Assembly: GCF_014493765.1 (NCBI RefSeq)
Contig: NZ_JACTVJ010000006.1
Location: 124,001-188,000 of the forward strand
Origin: Streptomyces polyasparticus
GTDB taxonomy: Bacteria > Actinomycetota > Actinomycetes > Streptomycetales > Streptomycetaceae
Length of the DNA stretch: 64,000 nucleotides
Direction: 5' to 3'
Under the pieces are notes generated by a model. It was given only the letters and a program-made list of their open reading frames with translations, was not told the origin of the DNA and made no database searches. Within the stretch, counting starts at the first letter, position 1. Every line of letters begins with the position of its first letter. Made by a program: the position numbers and the translations under genes. Below, in pieces: positions 24,628 to 32,900 of the stretch.

Positions 24628-25116
24628 TCACGCCGGGGGCGCGAACGGGCCTGTGGTGCCTTCCGGCAGGGAGTCGGCGAGGTAGCCGTCCAGGTCCGGG
24701 GAGTCGGGCGCGAGCATGTGGCGGACCCATGCGTCGCGTTCGTGGGTGAGCGGCGGGAGCTCCCATACGCAGCCGATCCAGGGCGACGAGATCCGGACAA
24801 AATGCGAGGGGTCGCGGTCCGGGCAGTCGAGCACCGGCTGACCGGCGGCCGCGCCCGCGAAGTGCAGCACGTTGTCCCAGACCCAGCTGTACGCGTTGAG
24901 ATAGGCGCCGTCGTCCCCGCCCCGGTGCAGCACCACGAACGTCGCGGGCGGGGTCCCGTCCGCCTCCGGAAGCAGCTCGGGCAGGATCGCGTACGCCGCC
25001 TTCTCGACGTCCGGCGCGATGCCCGCCGGGTCGGCGGTGACGTGGTAGCGCTTGATGTGCCGACCGCCCATGGTCAGGGGCGGCGGCGTCCACAGGTACT
25101 TCTCGCTGAAAGCCAT
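24628..25116 (-). CDS. Hypothetical protein beside WYL regulator
   Basis: A 162-residue protein I do not recognise with certainty. It contains HIKRYHVTADPAGIAPDVEKAAYAILPELLP, then ATFVVLHRGGDDGAYLNAYSWVWDNVLHFAGA and WIGCVWELPPLTHERDAWVRHMLAP. The pattern of an aromatic-rich small alpha/beta protein is seen in uncharacterised proteins encoded beside YafY/WYL regulators. The start is taken as the ATG at 25116 (MAFSEKYLW): TACGGT lies six bases upstream, which fits a leaderless promoter. A further ATG at 25146 falls within the palindrome and is less likely. Divergent transcription from the regulator suggests it is the regulated target. Confidence 0.75.
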   Translation of the reverse strand: MAFSEKYLWTPPPLTMGGRHIKRYHVTADPAGIAPDVEKAAYAILPELLPEADGTPPATFVVLHRGGDDGAYLNAYSWVWDNVLHFAGAAAGQPVLDCPDRDPSHFVRISSPWIGCVWELPPLTHERDAWVRHMLAPDSPDLDGYLADSLPEGTTGPFAPPA

Positions 25117-25131
25117 GCCTGGACCGTAGGA

Positions 25132-25164
25132 GGACTTCACTGACATCTTGTGTCAGTGAAGTCC
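25132..25164. promoter_or_regulatory. Perfect 14-bp inverted repeat (operator)
   Basis: GGACTTCACTGACA / TGTCAGTGAAGTCC with a 5-nt spacer lies between the divergent hypothetical gene and the WYL regulator gene, and overlaps the regulator's start codon region. Both flanking frames read MSVKSS through the arms. It is very likely the regulator's own operator. Confidence 0.7.
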
Positions 25165-26106
25165 AGTCGTCTCGTCTCGATCCTGCTGCTCCTGCAGAGC
25201 CGCGGCCGTCTTACGGCCGCGCAGCTCGCCGAGGAGCTCGAGGTGTCGGTGCGCACGGTGTACCGCGATGTCGAGGCGCTGCACGCCGCGGGCGTGCCGC
25301 TGTACGGGGACGCCGGGCACGACGGCGGCTATCAGCTCGTCGACGGCTGGCGCACCCGGCTGACCGGTCTCACCACGGGCGAGGCCGAGGCGCTGTTCCT
25401 CTCCGCGGTGCCGGGGGCCGCCGCCGAACTCGGTCTCGGCTCCCTGCTCACCGCCGCCCAGCACAAGGTCGAGGCGGCGCTCCCGCCCGAACTGCGCGCG
25501 CACAGCGCCCGTATCAAGTCCCGCTTCCACCTGGACGCGCATGGCTGGTACGCGGACGCCGACGAGGTCCCGTATCTGACGGACGTCGCCCACGCGGTCT
25601 GGAACCGCAAGGTGCTCCAAGTGCGCTACCGCCGCTGGAAGGAGCCAACCGAGGTGGACCGGCGTCTCGAACCGTACGGCCTGGTCCTCAAGGCGGGCCG
25701 CTGGTACGTGGTGAGCGGGCCGCGGCCGGTCACGTACCGCGTCGACCAGATCCTCCAAGCCCGCGCCATGGAGGAGGAGTTCACGGCGCCCGACGACTTC
25801 GACCTGGTCGCGTACTGGCGGCGGCACCAGGAGGAGTTCCAGGACCGCCTCTACACCGGTACGGCCCTGGTCCGCCTCACCGATGCGGGTGCGGCCCGCC
25901 TCACGGGGCGGCAGGCCGCGGCCTTCGCGGCGAACTGCCGCCCGGACGGGCCGGGCCGGCATCTGGCCGAACTGCCGGTCGAGTCACCGGACGTCACGGT
26001 GGGGGAGCTCCTGCGGCTCGGGGCCGAGGTCGAGGTGCTCGGACCCGCCGAGCTGCGGGAGCGTATGGCCGAGGTCGCACGCGAGCTGGCGGCGCGCTAT
26101 TCGTAG
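25156..26106 (+). CDS. YafY/DeoR-type WYL-domain transcriptional regulator
   Basis: A 316-residue regulator. The N-terminal helix-turn-helix reads SSRLVSILLLLQSRGRLTAAQLAEELEVSVRTVYRDVEALHAAGVPLYGDAGHDGGYQL. A WYL ligand-binding domain is in the middle (about 140-220; KAGRWYVVSGPRPVTYRVDQI) and a WCX-like C-terminal domain ends the protein. The likely start is the GTG at 25156 (VKSSRLVS). The GTG at 25150 is also in frame. Either start lies inside the 14-bp inverted repeat with no room for a ribosome site, so the mRNA may be leaderless and the regulator would block its own promoter by binding there. Confidence 0.9.
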   Translation: MKSSRLVSILLLLQSRGRLTAAQLAEELEVSVRTVYRDVEALHAAGVPLYGDAGHDGGYQLVDGWRTRLTGLTTGEAEALFLSAVPGAAAELGLGSLLTAAQHKVEAALPPELRAHSARIKSRFHLDAHGWYADADEVPYLTDVAHAVWNRKVLQVRYRRWKEPTEVDRRLEPYGLVLKAGRWYVVSGPRPVTYRVDQILQARAMEEEFTAPDDFDLVAYWRRHQEEFQDRLYTGTALVRLTDAGAARLTGRQAAAFAANCRPDGPGRHLAELPVESPDVTVGELLRLGAEVEVLGPAELRERMAEVARELAARYS

Positions 26107-26150
26107 GCCTGCGCGCCGTCGGGGGTGTTCCTCCGGGTGCGGAGCCTGAC

Positions 26151-26235
26151 GGTTCAGGTCCGGGGTCCGGCAGGTCCGGTGCCCGGCGGGTCCAGTGCCT
26201 GTCAGGTCCGGTGGCCGTCACGTCCGGAGCCTGAC
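26151..26235. repeat. Degenerate CAGGTCCGGT repeat array
   Basis: Five imperfect units built on CAGGTCCGG (period about 16-18 bp) fill the gap between the WYL regulator and the DUF1905 gene. The last unit runs into the DUF1905 3' end. It may be a decayed terminator or slippage array; no function is evident. Confidence 0.5.
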
Positions 26236-26511
26236 CGTCATCTCCACTGTCACGTCGTCCCCCGCCGTCAGGTCCTGTGGTTTGCGTACGGCGGCCTTGA
26301 GTGGTAGCAGGTAACCGCCGTCCTTGGGGAAGAGCGACGTCTCGAAGGCGGTCTCGCCGATCCGGGCGCGGACCGGGATCACTCCCCAGCCGTACGTGGC
26401 CATTGCGGCCACCTCGCGGATGTCGGCGGACTCCTCGTCCGGCACCGGAACGAAGTAGTGGGGCGACGGGCCGCGCCATTCGATCACCTGGGCGGAGAAG
26501 ACGAGTTCCAT
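26218..26511 (-). CDS. DUF1905 domain protein
   Basis: A 97-residue protein of the DUF1905 family, a small beta-barrel of unknown function. The sequence fits: MELVFSAQVIEWRGPSPHYFVPVPDEESADIREVAAMATYGWGVIPVRARIGETAFETSLFPKDGGYLLPLKAAVRKPQDLTAGDDVTVEMTV. The ATG at 26511 follows GGAGGAG; an ATG at 26529 adds only six residues. It is just downstream (36 bp) of the siderophore ABC ATPase gene on the same strand, and may be read through from the iron-regulated promoter, though a functional link is doubtful. Confidence 0.85.
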   Translation of the reverse strand: MELVFSAQVIEWRGPSPHYFVPVPDEESADIREVAAMATYGWGVIPVRARIGETAFETSLFPKDGGYLLPLKAAVRKPQDLTAGDDVTVEMTVRLRT

Positions 26512-26546
26512 GCGGCAAGTCTCCTCCACCGGCGATCACCGCGGGG

Positions 26547-27335
26547 CTACGCGGGCAGCCGGTCCCGCGCCGTCGGGATCACCACCGGGGCGCCGTCTCC
26601 CGGGGCTTGGAGGATATCGGCGTCGATGCCGTAGAGCTGCCGGACGAGGCCGGCCGTGACGACCTCGCGGGCCGGGCCGTGGGCGACCACGCGTCCCGCG
26701 TGCATCGCGACGATGTCATCGGCGTAGCGCGCGGCGCCGGCCAGGTCGTGCAGCACCATCAGGACCGTACGGCCCGCGGCGGCCACCTCCCGTACGAGTT
26801 CCAGGACTTCGACCGCGTGGCCGAGATCCAGCGCGCTGGTCGGCTCGTCGAGCAGGACCACCGGGGTCTGCTGCGCGAGCACCATCGCGAGCCAGCAGCG
26901 CTGGCGTTGGCCGCCGGAGAGCTGGTCGAGGCGGCGGTCGGCCAGGGACGCGGTACCGGTGGCGGCGAGTGCGTCGCGCACCGCCTCCTCGTCCTCGCGG
27001 GACCACTGGCGGAACAGGCCCTGGTGCGGATGGCGGCCGTAGCGGACCAGGCCCGCGACCGTGACCGCCTCGGGAGCCTGTGGGGACTGGGGCAGCAAGG
27101 CGATGCGGTGGGCGGCCCGGCGCTGGGTCACGCGCCAGATGTCGGTGTCGCCGACGCCGATCCGGCCGGACTCCGGGGGGTGCAGCCGCGCGATGGTGCG
27201 CAACAGCGTTGATTTTCCGCACCCGTTGGGGCCCACGACGGCGACCACCCGTCCGCTGGGGACCTCGAGATCCACCGCGTGGACCACGGGGTGGCCGGGA
27301 TAACCGGCGCTGAGACCTTCGACGGATATCTGCAC
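26547..27335 (-). CDS. Iron-siderophore ABC transporter ATPase (FecE/FepC type)
   Basis: A 262-residue cytoplasmic ATPase powering siderophore import. Walker A is GPNGCGKST, the Q-loop region is RIALLPQSPQAPEAVTV, the signature is LSGGQRQRCWLAM, Walker B is VVLLDEPTSALDLGHAVEVL, and the switch is MVLHDLAGAARYAD. The FecE-type features YGRHPHQG and GIDADIL are present. The start is the GTG at 27335. It is divergent from the binding lipoprotein and shares an iron box at 27385. The matching permease is the fused FecCD gene 13 kb away. Confidence 0.95.
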   Translation of the reverse strand: MQISVEGLSAGYPGHPVVHAVDLEVPSGRVVAVVGPNGCGKSTLLRTIARLHPPESGRIGVGDTDIWRVTQRRAAHRIALLPQSPQAPEAVTVAGLVRYGRHPHQGLFRQWSREDEEAVRDALAATGTASLADRRLDQLSGGQRQRCWLAMVLAQQTPVVLLDEPTSALDLGHAVEVLELVREVAAAGRTVLMVLHDLAGAARYADDIVAMHAGRVVAHGPAREVVTAGLVRQLYGIDADILQAPGDGAPVVIPTARDRLPA

Positions 27336-27384
27336 CGGAATGGGGTCCTTTCATCTCTTCTGTCACCCGCAGGCGATTGCTTTA

Positions 27385-27403
27385 TGAGGTAAGGCTAACC
27401 TAA
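27385..27403. promoter_or_regulatory. Iron box (DmdR1/IdeR type), divergent promoter 1
   Basis: TGAGGTAAGGCTAACCTAA matches the actinobacterial iron-box consensus TTAGGTTAGGCTAACCTAA at 17 of 19 positions. It lies between the ABC ATPase and the siderophore-binding lipoprotein. Iron-loaded repressor binding would shut off both directions. Confidence 0.85.
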
Positions 27404-27515
27404 TCTCTGCTCGTTGTCGGCGCCCGCCCTCACCGGTGGTCGGCCGTCCCGACGCATGCCTGTGGCCGGCCCCGAGCCGGCTCTCACGTCCCCTAGCGCA
27501 ATCCGGAGCATCCTC

Positions 27516-28505
27516 ATGAAGTCCCTTACTCTCACCGGCAGTCGTGCACTGCGCGGACTCGCCGTCGCGGGAGCGGCCGCCCTGCTGCTCGCCGGCTGCG
27601 GCGGCTCCGACTCGGAGGGGAGCAAGGCGAAGTCCACGGACAAGGCGGCCGCCGCGGGCGGCACCCGTACCGTCAAGGACGCCACCGGCAAGGCGATAGA
27701 GGTCCCCGCCAACCCCAAGCGGATCGTCACCCTCACCCAGGAAGACCTGGACGCGGTGCTCGCCCTCGGGCTCAAGCCCGCAGGCATCACCAACGGCCAG
27801 GGCCTCAGCAAGCCGCCGGCCTATCTGGAGGACGAGGTCGAGGGCGTGCCCGTCGTCGGCAACCTCCTGCAGCCGGTCATGGACAAGGTGATCGCCGCCA
27901 AGCCCGACCTGATCCTCGCGGGCGACATGCAGGACGAGCGTGTCCTGAAGCAGCTGCGTGAGATCACCCCGGCCACGCTGGTCACCATGGCGCCGACCGA
28001 CGACTGGAAGCTGTCGCTGCGCGGCATCGGCAACGCCGTGAACAAGCTGGACGCCGCCAACAAGGTCATCGCCGACTACGACTCCGCCGCCAAGTCGGCC
28101 GGTGACGCACTCGGCAAGGCCAAGGGGTCCGAGGTCAGCATCGTGCGCTGGAACCCGGACGGGCCGAGCTGGATGGAGAACAAGCAGTTCGCCGGCGGGG
28201 TCGCCCTGGACATGGGTCTGAAGCGGCCCAAGGCCCAGGACAAGGACGGCAATGCGCACACGCCCGCGCTCAGCCTGGAGAAGATCAACGAGATCGACGG
28301 CGACTGGCTGTTCCTCTCGACCCTGACGCCGGACGGTGAGAAGGCGCTCAAGGAGGTCCAGGGCAAGCCGGCGTACAAGGAGCTGGGCGCGGTGAAGAAC
28401 AACCACGTGACGACCGTGGACGGTTCGGTCTGGTCGACGCGCGGCGGGCCGCTGGCGGCGCTGGTCGTGCTCGACGACATCAAGACGGCGCTGACCGCCA
28501 AGTGA
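27516..28505 (+). CDS. Siderophore-binding lipoprotein (FecB type)
   Basis: A 329-residue ABC substrate-binding protein anchored at the outer face of the membrane. The signal peptide (LRGLAVAGAAALLLAGCG) ends in the lipobox LLAGC. The mature protein has the TroA/FecB fold stretches TVKDATGKAIEVPANPKRIVTLTQEDLDAVLALGLKPAG, AAKPDLILAGD and VDGSVWSTRGGPLAALVVLDDI. The ATG at 27516 follows CCGGAG. It sits under the iron box at 27385 and would deliver the ferric catecholate to the FecCD permease. Its 3' end overlaps the convergent amidohydrolase gene by 26 bases. Confidence 0.93.
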   Translation: MKSLTLTGSRALRGLAVAGAAALLLAGCGGSDSEGSKAKSTDKAAAAGGTRTVKDATGKAIEVPANPKRIVTLTQEDLDAVLALGLKPAGITNGQGLSKPPAYLEDEVEGVPVVGNLLQPVMDKVIAAKPDLILAGDMQDERVLKQLREITPATLVTMAPTDDWKLSLRGIGNAVNKLDAANKVIADYDSAAKSAGDALGKAKGSEVSIVRWNPDGPSWMENKQFAGGVALDMGLKRPKAQDKDGNAHTPALSLEKINEIDGDWLFLSTLTPDGEKALKEVQGKPAYKELGAVKNNHVTTVDGSVWSTRGGPLAALVVLDDIKTALTAK

Positions 28506-29823
28506 GCCGCCGGCTGCCGTGATCCGTCGCCGACTGCCGCCCGCCCAGGGGTTCCTGGGCGGGCGGTCGGTGTACGCGGCCTCGGTTCCGGCGCGCGGTG
28601 GCGAGATCCGCGGCCGTCCACGCGAGGCCGACCGCTCCGTCCAGGAGGGCCTGCTCGCCGCGCGGGGAGCGCGCGGCCGCCGCGAACTCCGGTTCGTGCG
28701 GGCCGCAGGCCCCGCCCGTGATGTCGAGCACCGGGTGGATCGCCGGGACGAGATGGCTGACGTTGCCCATGTCCGTACAGGCGAACGCGTCCTTCGACAC
28801 CGGCTCGGGGCGCCCGAGTCCGGCGGCGTTGGCGCGCCACAGGGCGATCAGCTCCGAGTCCGTGCGGAAGTCCAGATAGTCGGGCTCGGGCCGGGTCAAG
28901 GTCACTTCGCAGCCGGTCGCGAGCGCCCCTGCGCGGAAGCAGGCCTCTACGCGCTCGCGCAGCTCCCGCAGATCCCCGGCCGCGGCGGCGCGTATCTCGT
29001 ACGAGGCGGTGGACCGGTGCGGGATCAGGTTGGGCCGCTCGCCGGCGAAGGTCGTGACGCCGTGCACCTTCCAGTGCGGGGGCAACTGCTGGCGGAGCAG
29101 GCCGATGGCGACCTGCGCGACCGTCATCGCATCGGCGGCATTGCGGCCCTCGTGGGCGTCGAGGCTGGGGTGCGCGGGCTTCCCGGTGAACTCCACCTCC
29201 AGCGTGCCGAGCGCGAACGAGGTGAACTCCGCCACCTCGAACGGGCACGGATGCACCATCATCGCCGCGTCCACCCCGTCGAAGGCGCCGGCCTCGATCA
29301 ACAGCGCCTTGCCCGCGCCCCGTTCCTCCGCCGGAGTGCCCAGGACCTTGACGGTCAGGCCGAGTTCCTCCGCGTACGGGGCGAGGCCCAGCGCCGCGCC
29401 CACCGACGCGGCCGCGATCAGGTTGTGGCCGCAGGCGTGGCCGAGTCCGGGCAGGGCGTCGTACTCGCAGGCGAGTGCGACGGTCGTCGGTCCGCTGCCG
29501 ATCGTGGCCTCGAAGGCCGTCTTCAGGCCGTACGCGGGCGCGGTGACGAAGTAGCCGTGCTCCTCCAGGAGTTCGGCGCACCACGCGGCGGCGCGGTGCT
29601 CCTCGAAGGCCGGCTCGGGGTGGTCGTGGATACGGCGGCTCAGCGAGAGCAGGGCGTCACGGTGACGGGTGGTGATGCGATCCCTGATGTCGGCCTTGAG
29701 GGCGGCTGGAGCGGCCGGAGTAGTCGGAGCGGCCGGAGCGGCTGGGGCGGCCGGAACAGCCGGAGAGGCCTTTGCGGGTGGCGTGTTCGCGGGGTCCGGT
29801 GTGGGGGTGGCGGCGATGGTCAT
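28480..29823 (-). CDS. M20 family amidohydrolase, iron-regulated
   Basis: A 447-residue metal-dependent amidohydrolase (AbgA/p-aminobenzoyl-glutamate-hydrolase-like branch of M20D). Metal and catalytic motifs are GLGHACGHNLIAA, KVLGTPAEERGAGK and MMVHPCPF; the dimerisation domain includes EFTGKPAHPSLDAHEGRNAADAM. An Ala-Pro-rich N-terminal tail (about 40 residues) precedes the domain. An iron box lies 11-29 bp upstream of the ATG, with TATCTT seven bases before it (probably leaderless). Its place inside the siderophore locus suggests it hydrolyses an amide in the siderophore or a precursor, but the substrate is unproven. Confidence 0.88.
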   Translation of the reverse strand: MTIAATPTPDPANTPPAKASPAVPAAPAAPAAPTTPAAPAALKADIRDRITTRHRDALLSLSRRIHDHPEPAFEEHRAAAWCAELLEEHGYFVTAPAYGLKTAFEATIGSGPTTVALACEYDALPGLGHACGHNLIAAASVGAALGLAPYAEELGLTVKVLGTPAEERGAGKALLIEAGAFDGVDAAMMVHPCPFEVAEFTSFALGTLEVEFTGKPAHPSLDAHEGRNAADAMTVAQVAIGLLRQQLPPHWKVHGVTTFAGERPNLIPHRSTASYEIRAAAAGDLRELRERVEACFRAGALATGCEVTLTRPEPDYLDFRTDSELIALWRANAAGLGRPEPVSKDAFACTDMGNVSHLVPAIHPVLDITGGACGPHEPEFAAAARSPRGEQALLDGAVGLAWTAADLATARRNRGRVHRPPAQEPLGGRQSATDHGSRRLTWRSAPS

Positions 29824-29833
29824 GATTCGTAAG

Positions 29834-29852
29834 ATAGCTTAGGCTTACCTAA
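29834..29852. promoter_or_regulatory. Iron box, divergent promoter 2
   Basis: ATAGCTTAGGCTTACCTAA matches the iron-box consensus at 16 of 19 positions. It is placed between the amidohydrolase (minus) and the NRPS (plus), overlapping the presumed -10/-35 spacer of the amidohydrolase. Confidence 0.75.
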
Positions 29853-29993
29853 GTTCTTCGCCCCGGCTCGGGGCATACCGGCGGCCCGCCGTACCCGATT
29901 CGGGTCGGTGGCACCGCATTTGGGGCATCGCATCGCCCCGCGCCTGACTGTGCGCACCAGCCGACCAGCCGTACACCCCGGGGGAGTCATCCC

Positions 29994-32900
29994 ATGCGTC
30001 ACCCAGAGACCGAAGACCTCGCGGCAGCGTGGAACCCGTTGTTGGCGGCCCAGTCCGGTATCTGGCACGCACAACGGCTCGACCCCGCGAACCCGGTCCA
30101 CAACACCGGCGACCGCGTGGAGATCATGGGCCAGCTCGACGGGCAGCTCTTCGAACAGGCCCTGCGCCAGGCCGTGGACGAGGCCGAAACCCTCAACCTC
30201 GCCTTCCACGAAGGCGCCGACGGACCGCTGCAGCGGGTACGGCGCGCACCCGACTGGGCACTGCAGTCCCTCGATCTGCGCGACGAGTCCAGCCCGCGGG
30301 AGGCCGCCGAGGCGTGGATGCGGGCGGACCTGGAACGTCCCGTCGACCCGGCGGCCGGACCGCTGATGACCCAGGCCCTGCTGCGGATCGACGACGAGAC
30401 GCACTGGTGGTACCAGCGGGTGCACCACATAGCCGTCGACGCCTATGCGCTCACTCTGCTCTCCTCTCGTGTGTCCGCTCTCTACACCGCGTTCGTGAAG
30501 GACGAGGCACCGGAGCCGAACCCCTTCGGCTCACTCGATGCGCTGCTCATGGACGAACAGTCCTACCTTCAGGGTGAACAGCGCGACACGGACCGGGAGT
30601 TCTGGCGGGCACGCTTCGCCGACCGGCCGCGCGCGGTCACGCTCTCCGGGAAGCCGGCCGCCCCCGCGCGGCACGTCCTGCGGCGCGGGCGCGACCTTCC
30701 GGCGGGCGAAGGGGACCGGCTCGCCGAGGCGGCGCGCGCGGTCAAGGCGACCTGGGCCGAACTGGTCGTCGCCGCCACCGCCGGCTACACCCACCGCATC
30801 TCCGGCGCCGAGGACATCGTGCTCGGCCTGCCGCTGATGAACCGCCGCGGTCCGGCCGCACTGCGCACGCCCGCGATGCTCGTGAACGTGATGCCGCTGC
30901 GGATCGCCGTACGCCCCGGCGACACGGGAGCCGAACTGCTGCGCAGGGTCGTCCTCGAGGTCCGCTCCGTACGCCGCCACCAGCGCTACCGCCTCGAGGA
31001 GCTCCGCCGCGACCTCGGCCTCGCCGGTGACCCCGCCCCGCTGTTCGGGCCGATGGTCAACATCAAGGCCTTCGAGGACGAGGCCCTCGACTTCGCCGGA
31101 CTGCCCGGGGTGGTGCACAACCTCGCCGCAGGTCCCGTGGACGATCTGGCCGTCACGGTCTCGCCCGGCCGCGCGGGCGGCCTGCGGCTCGGCCTCGACG
31201 CCAACCCGGCCTGCTACGACGCCGGTTCACTCGCCGCCCACGAACGCGGTCTCCTCCGCTACCTCGACGCCCTCGCCTCCCTTCTGCTGGACGACCCCCA
31301 CCGGGCCATCGGCACCCTCGACCTGCTGGACGCCGACGAGATCCATGCCGCGACCGTCGGACGCACGGAGGAGCCGTGCGCCCGCACGCTGCCCGAGCTG
31401 TTCGCCGAGCAGGCGGACCGGACGCCGCACGCCGTGGCGGTGCGCTCGGTCGACGCGGCGCTGACGTATGCGGAGCTCGACACCTCCGCCAACCGCCTCG
31501 CCCATGAACTGCTTGCGGCGGGCGTCGGACCCGGCACCCCCGTCGCGCTCGCGCTGCCGCGCGGGACCGACACCGTGCTCGCGCTGTTCGCCGTTCTCAA
31601 GGCGGGGGGCGTCTGCCAGTCCCTCGACCTGGGACACCCCGAACAGCGCCTCGCCGCCGTGATCGAGGACGCCCGCCCGGTCTGCCTGCTCGGCCACGCG
31701 GAGACCGTGCGCGCTCTGCCCGCGAGCGTGCGGGACGCGCTGCCCGCCCTGCTGTTGGACGAGGCGGCGACCCGTCGGCGCATCGCGGACCGGCCGGCCA
31801 CGGCACCGCCCGCGCCGCACCCCGGGCAGGACGCGTACATCATCCACACCTCCGGCTCCACCGGCCGCCCCAAGGGCGTCGTGGCCACCCACGCCTCCCT
31901 CGCCAACCTGCACGCCGGACACGGCACGGACCACATCGCGCCCGCCCTCGTCCGCACCGGCCGCGACCGGCTCACCGTCGCGCACAGCGCCTCGTTCGCC
32001 TTCGACGCCTCCTGGGATCCGCTGCTCTGGATGGTCCACGGGCATGAGCTGCATGTGCTCGACGACGCCACCTACCGCGACACGGGAGCGCTGAACGCCT
32101 ACGTCCAGGAGCACCGCGTCGACTACCTCGACGTCACCCCTTCGTATGCCGAAGCGCTCATCGCGGAAGGCCTGTTGGACGAGGGCAGGCACCACCCCGC
32201 CGTGATCGTGGTCGGCGGCGAGACTGTGCCGCCCGCGCTCTGGCAGCGGCTCGCGGCCACGCCCGGTGTGCGGCCGATCAATCTGTACGGTCCGACGGAG
32301 ACGACCGTCGACGCGTACTACTGGGTGCCCGGGGAGGCTGCGGGCGACTCGGTGCCCGAGGGGGCAGCCGGCGGCCGTACGCAGGAGCGGGGCCGCGAGA
32401 TCGGCCACCCCGTCCGCGCCTCCCGTGCCTACGTGCTCGACTCCTCGCTCCGTCCGGTTCCGGCCGGTGTCACGGGTGAGCTGTACATCGCCGGAGCCTG
32501 CCTCGCCCGCGGCTATCTCGGCCGCCCGGACCTCACCGCCGAACGGTTCGTCGCCGACCCCTTCGGCCCCCTGCACGGGCAGCCCGGCGCGCGGATGTAC
32601 CGCACCGGCGACCTGGTGCGGCGCCGGACCGACCACACCCTCGAATTCCTCGGGCGCGCCGACGACCAGGTGAAGATCCGCGGCTTCCGTATCGAACTCG
32701 GCGAGATCCAGGCCGTGTTGGCGGCCCACCCCGCGGTCGCCCAGGCCGCGGTGATCGCCCGCGACTCCGCGTACGGGAAGCGGCTGCTCGCCTATGCCGT
32801 CCCCGCGAGCGGCGCCCGCACGGACGCCGCCGCGCTCCGCGCCCACCTCGCCGAGCATCTCCCCGAGCACATGGTCCCCAGCGCCCTGGTCCTCCTCGAC

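Noticed and set aside
29690-29790. GCCGGAGCGG-type repeat as a regulatory array
   Set aside because: It lies inside the amidohydrolase gene and encodes the Ala-Pro-rich N-terminal tail; simple low-complexity coding DNA explains it.
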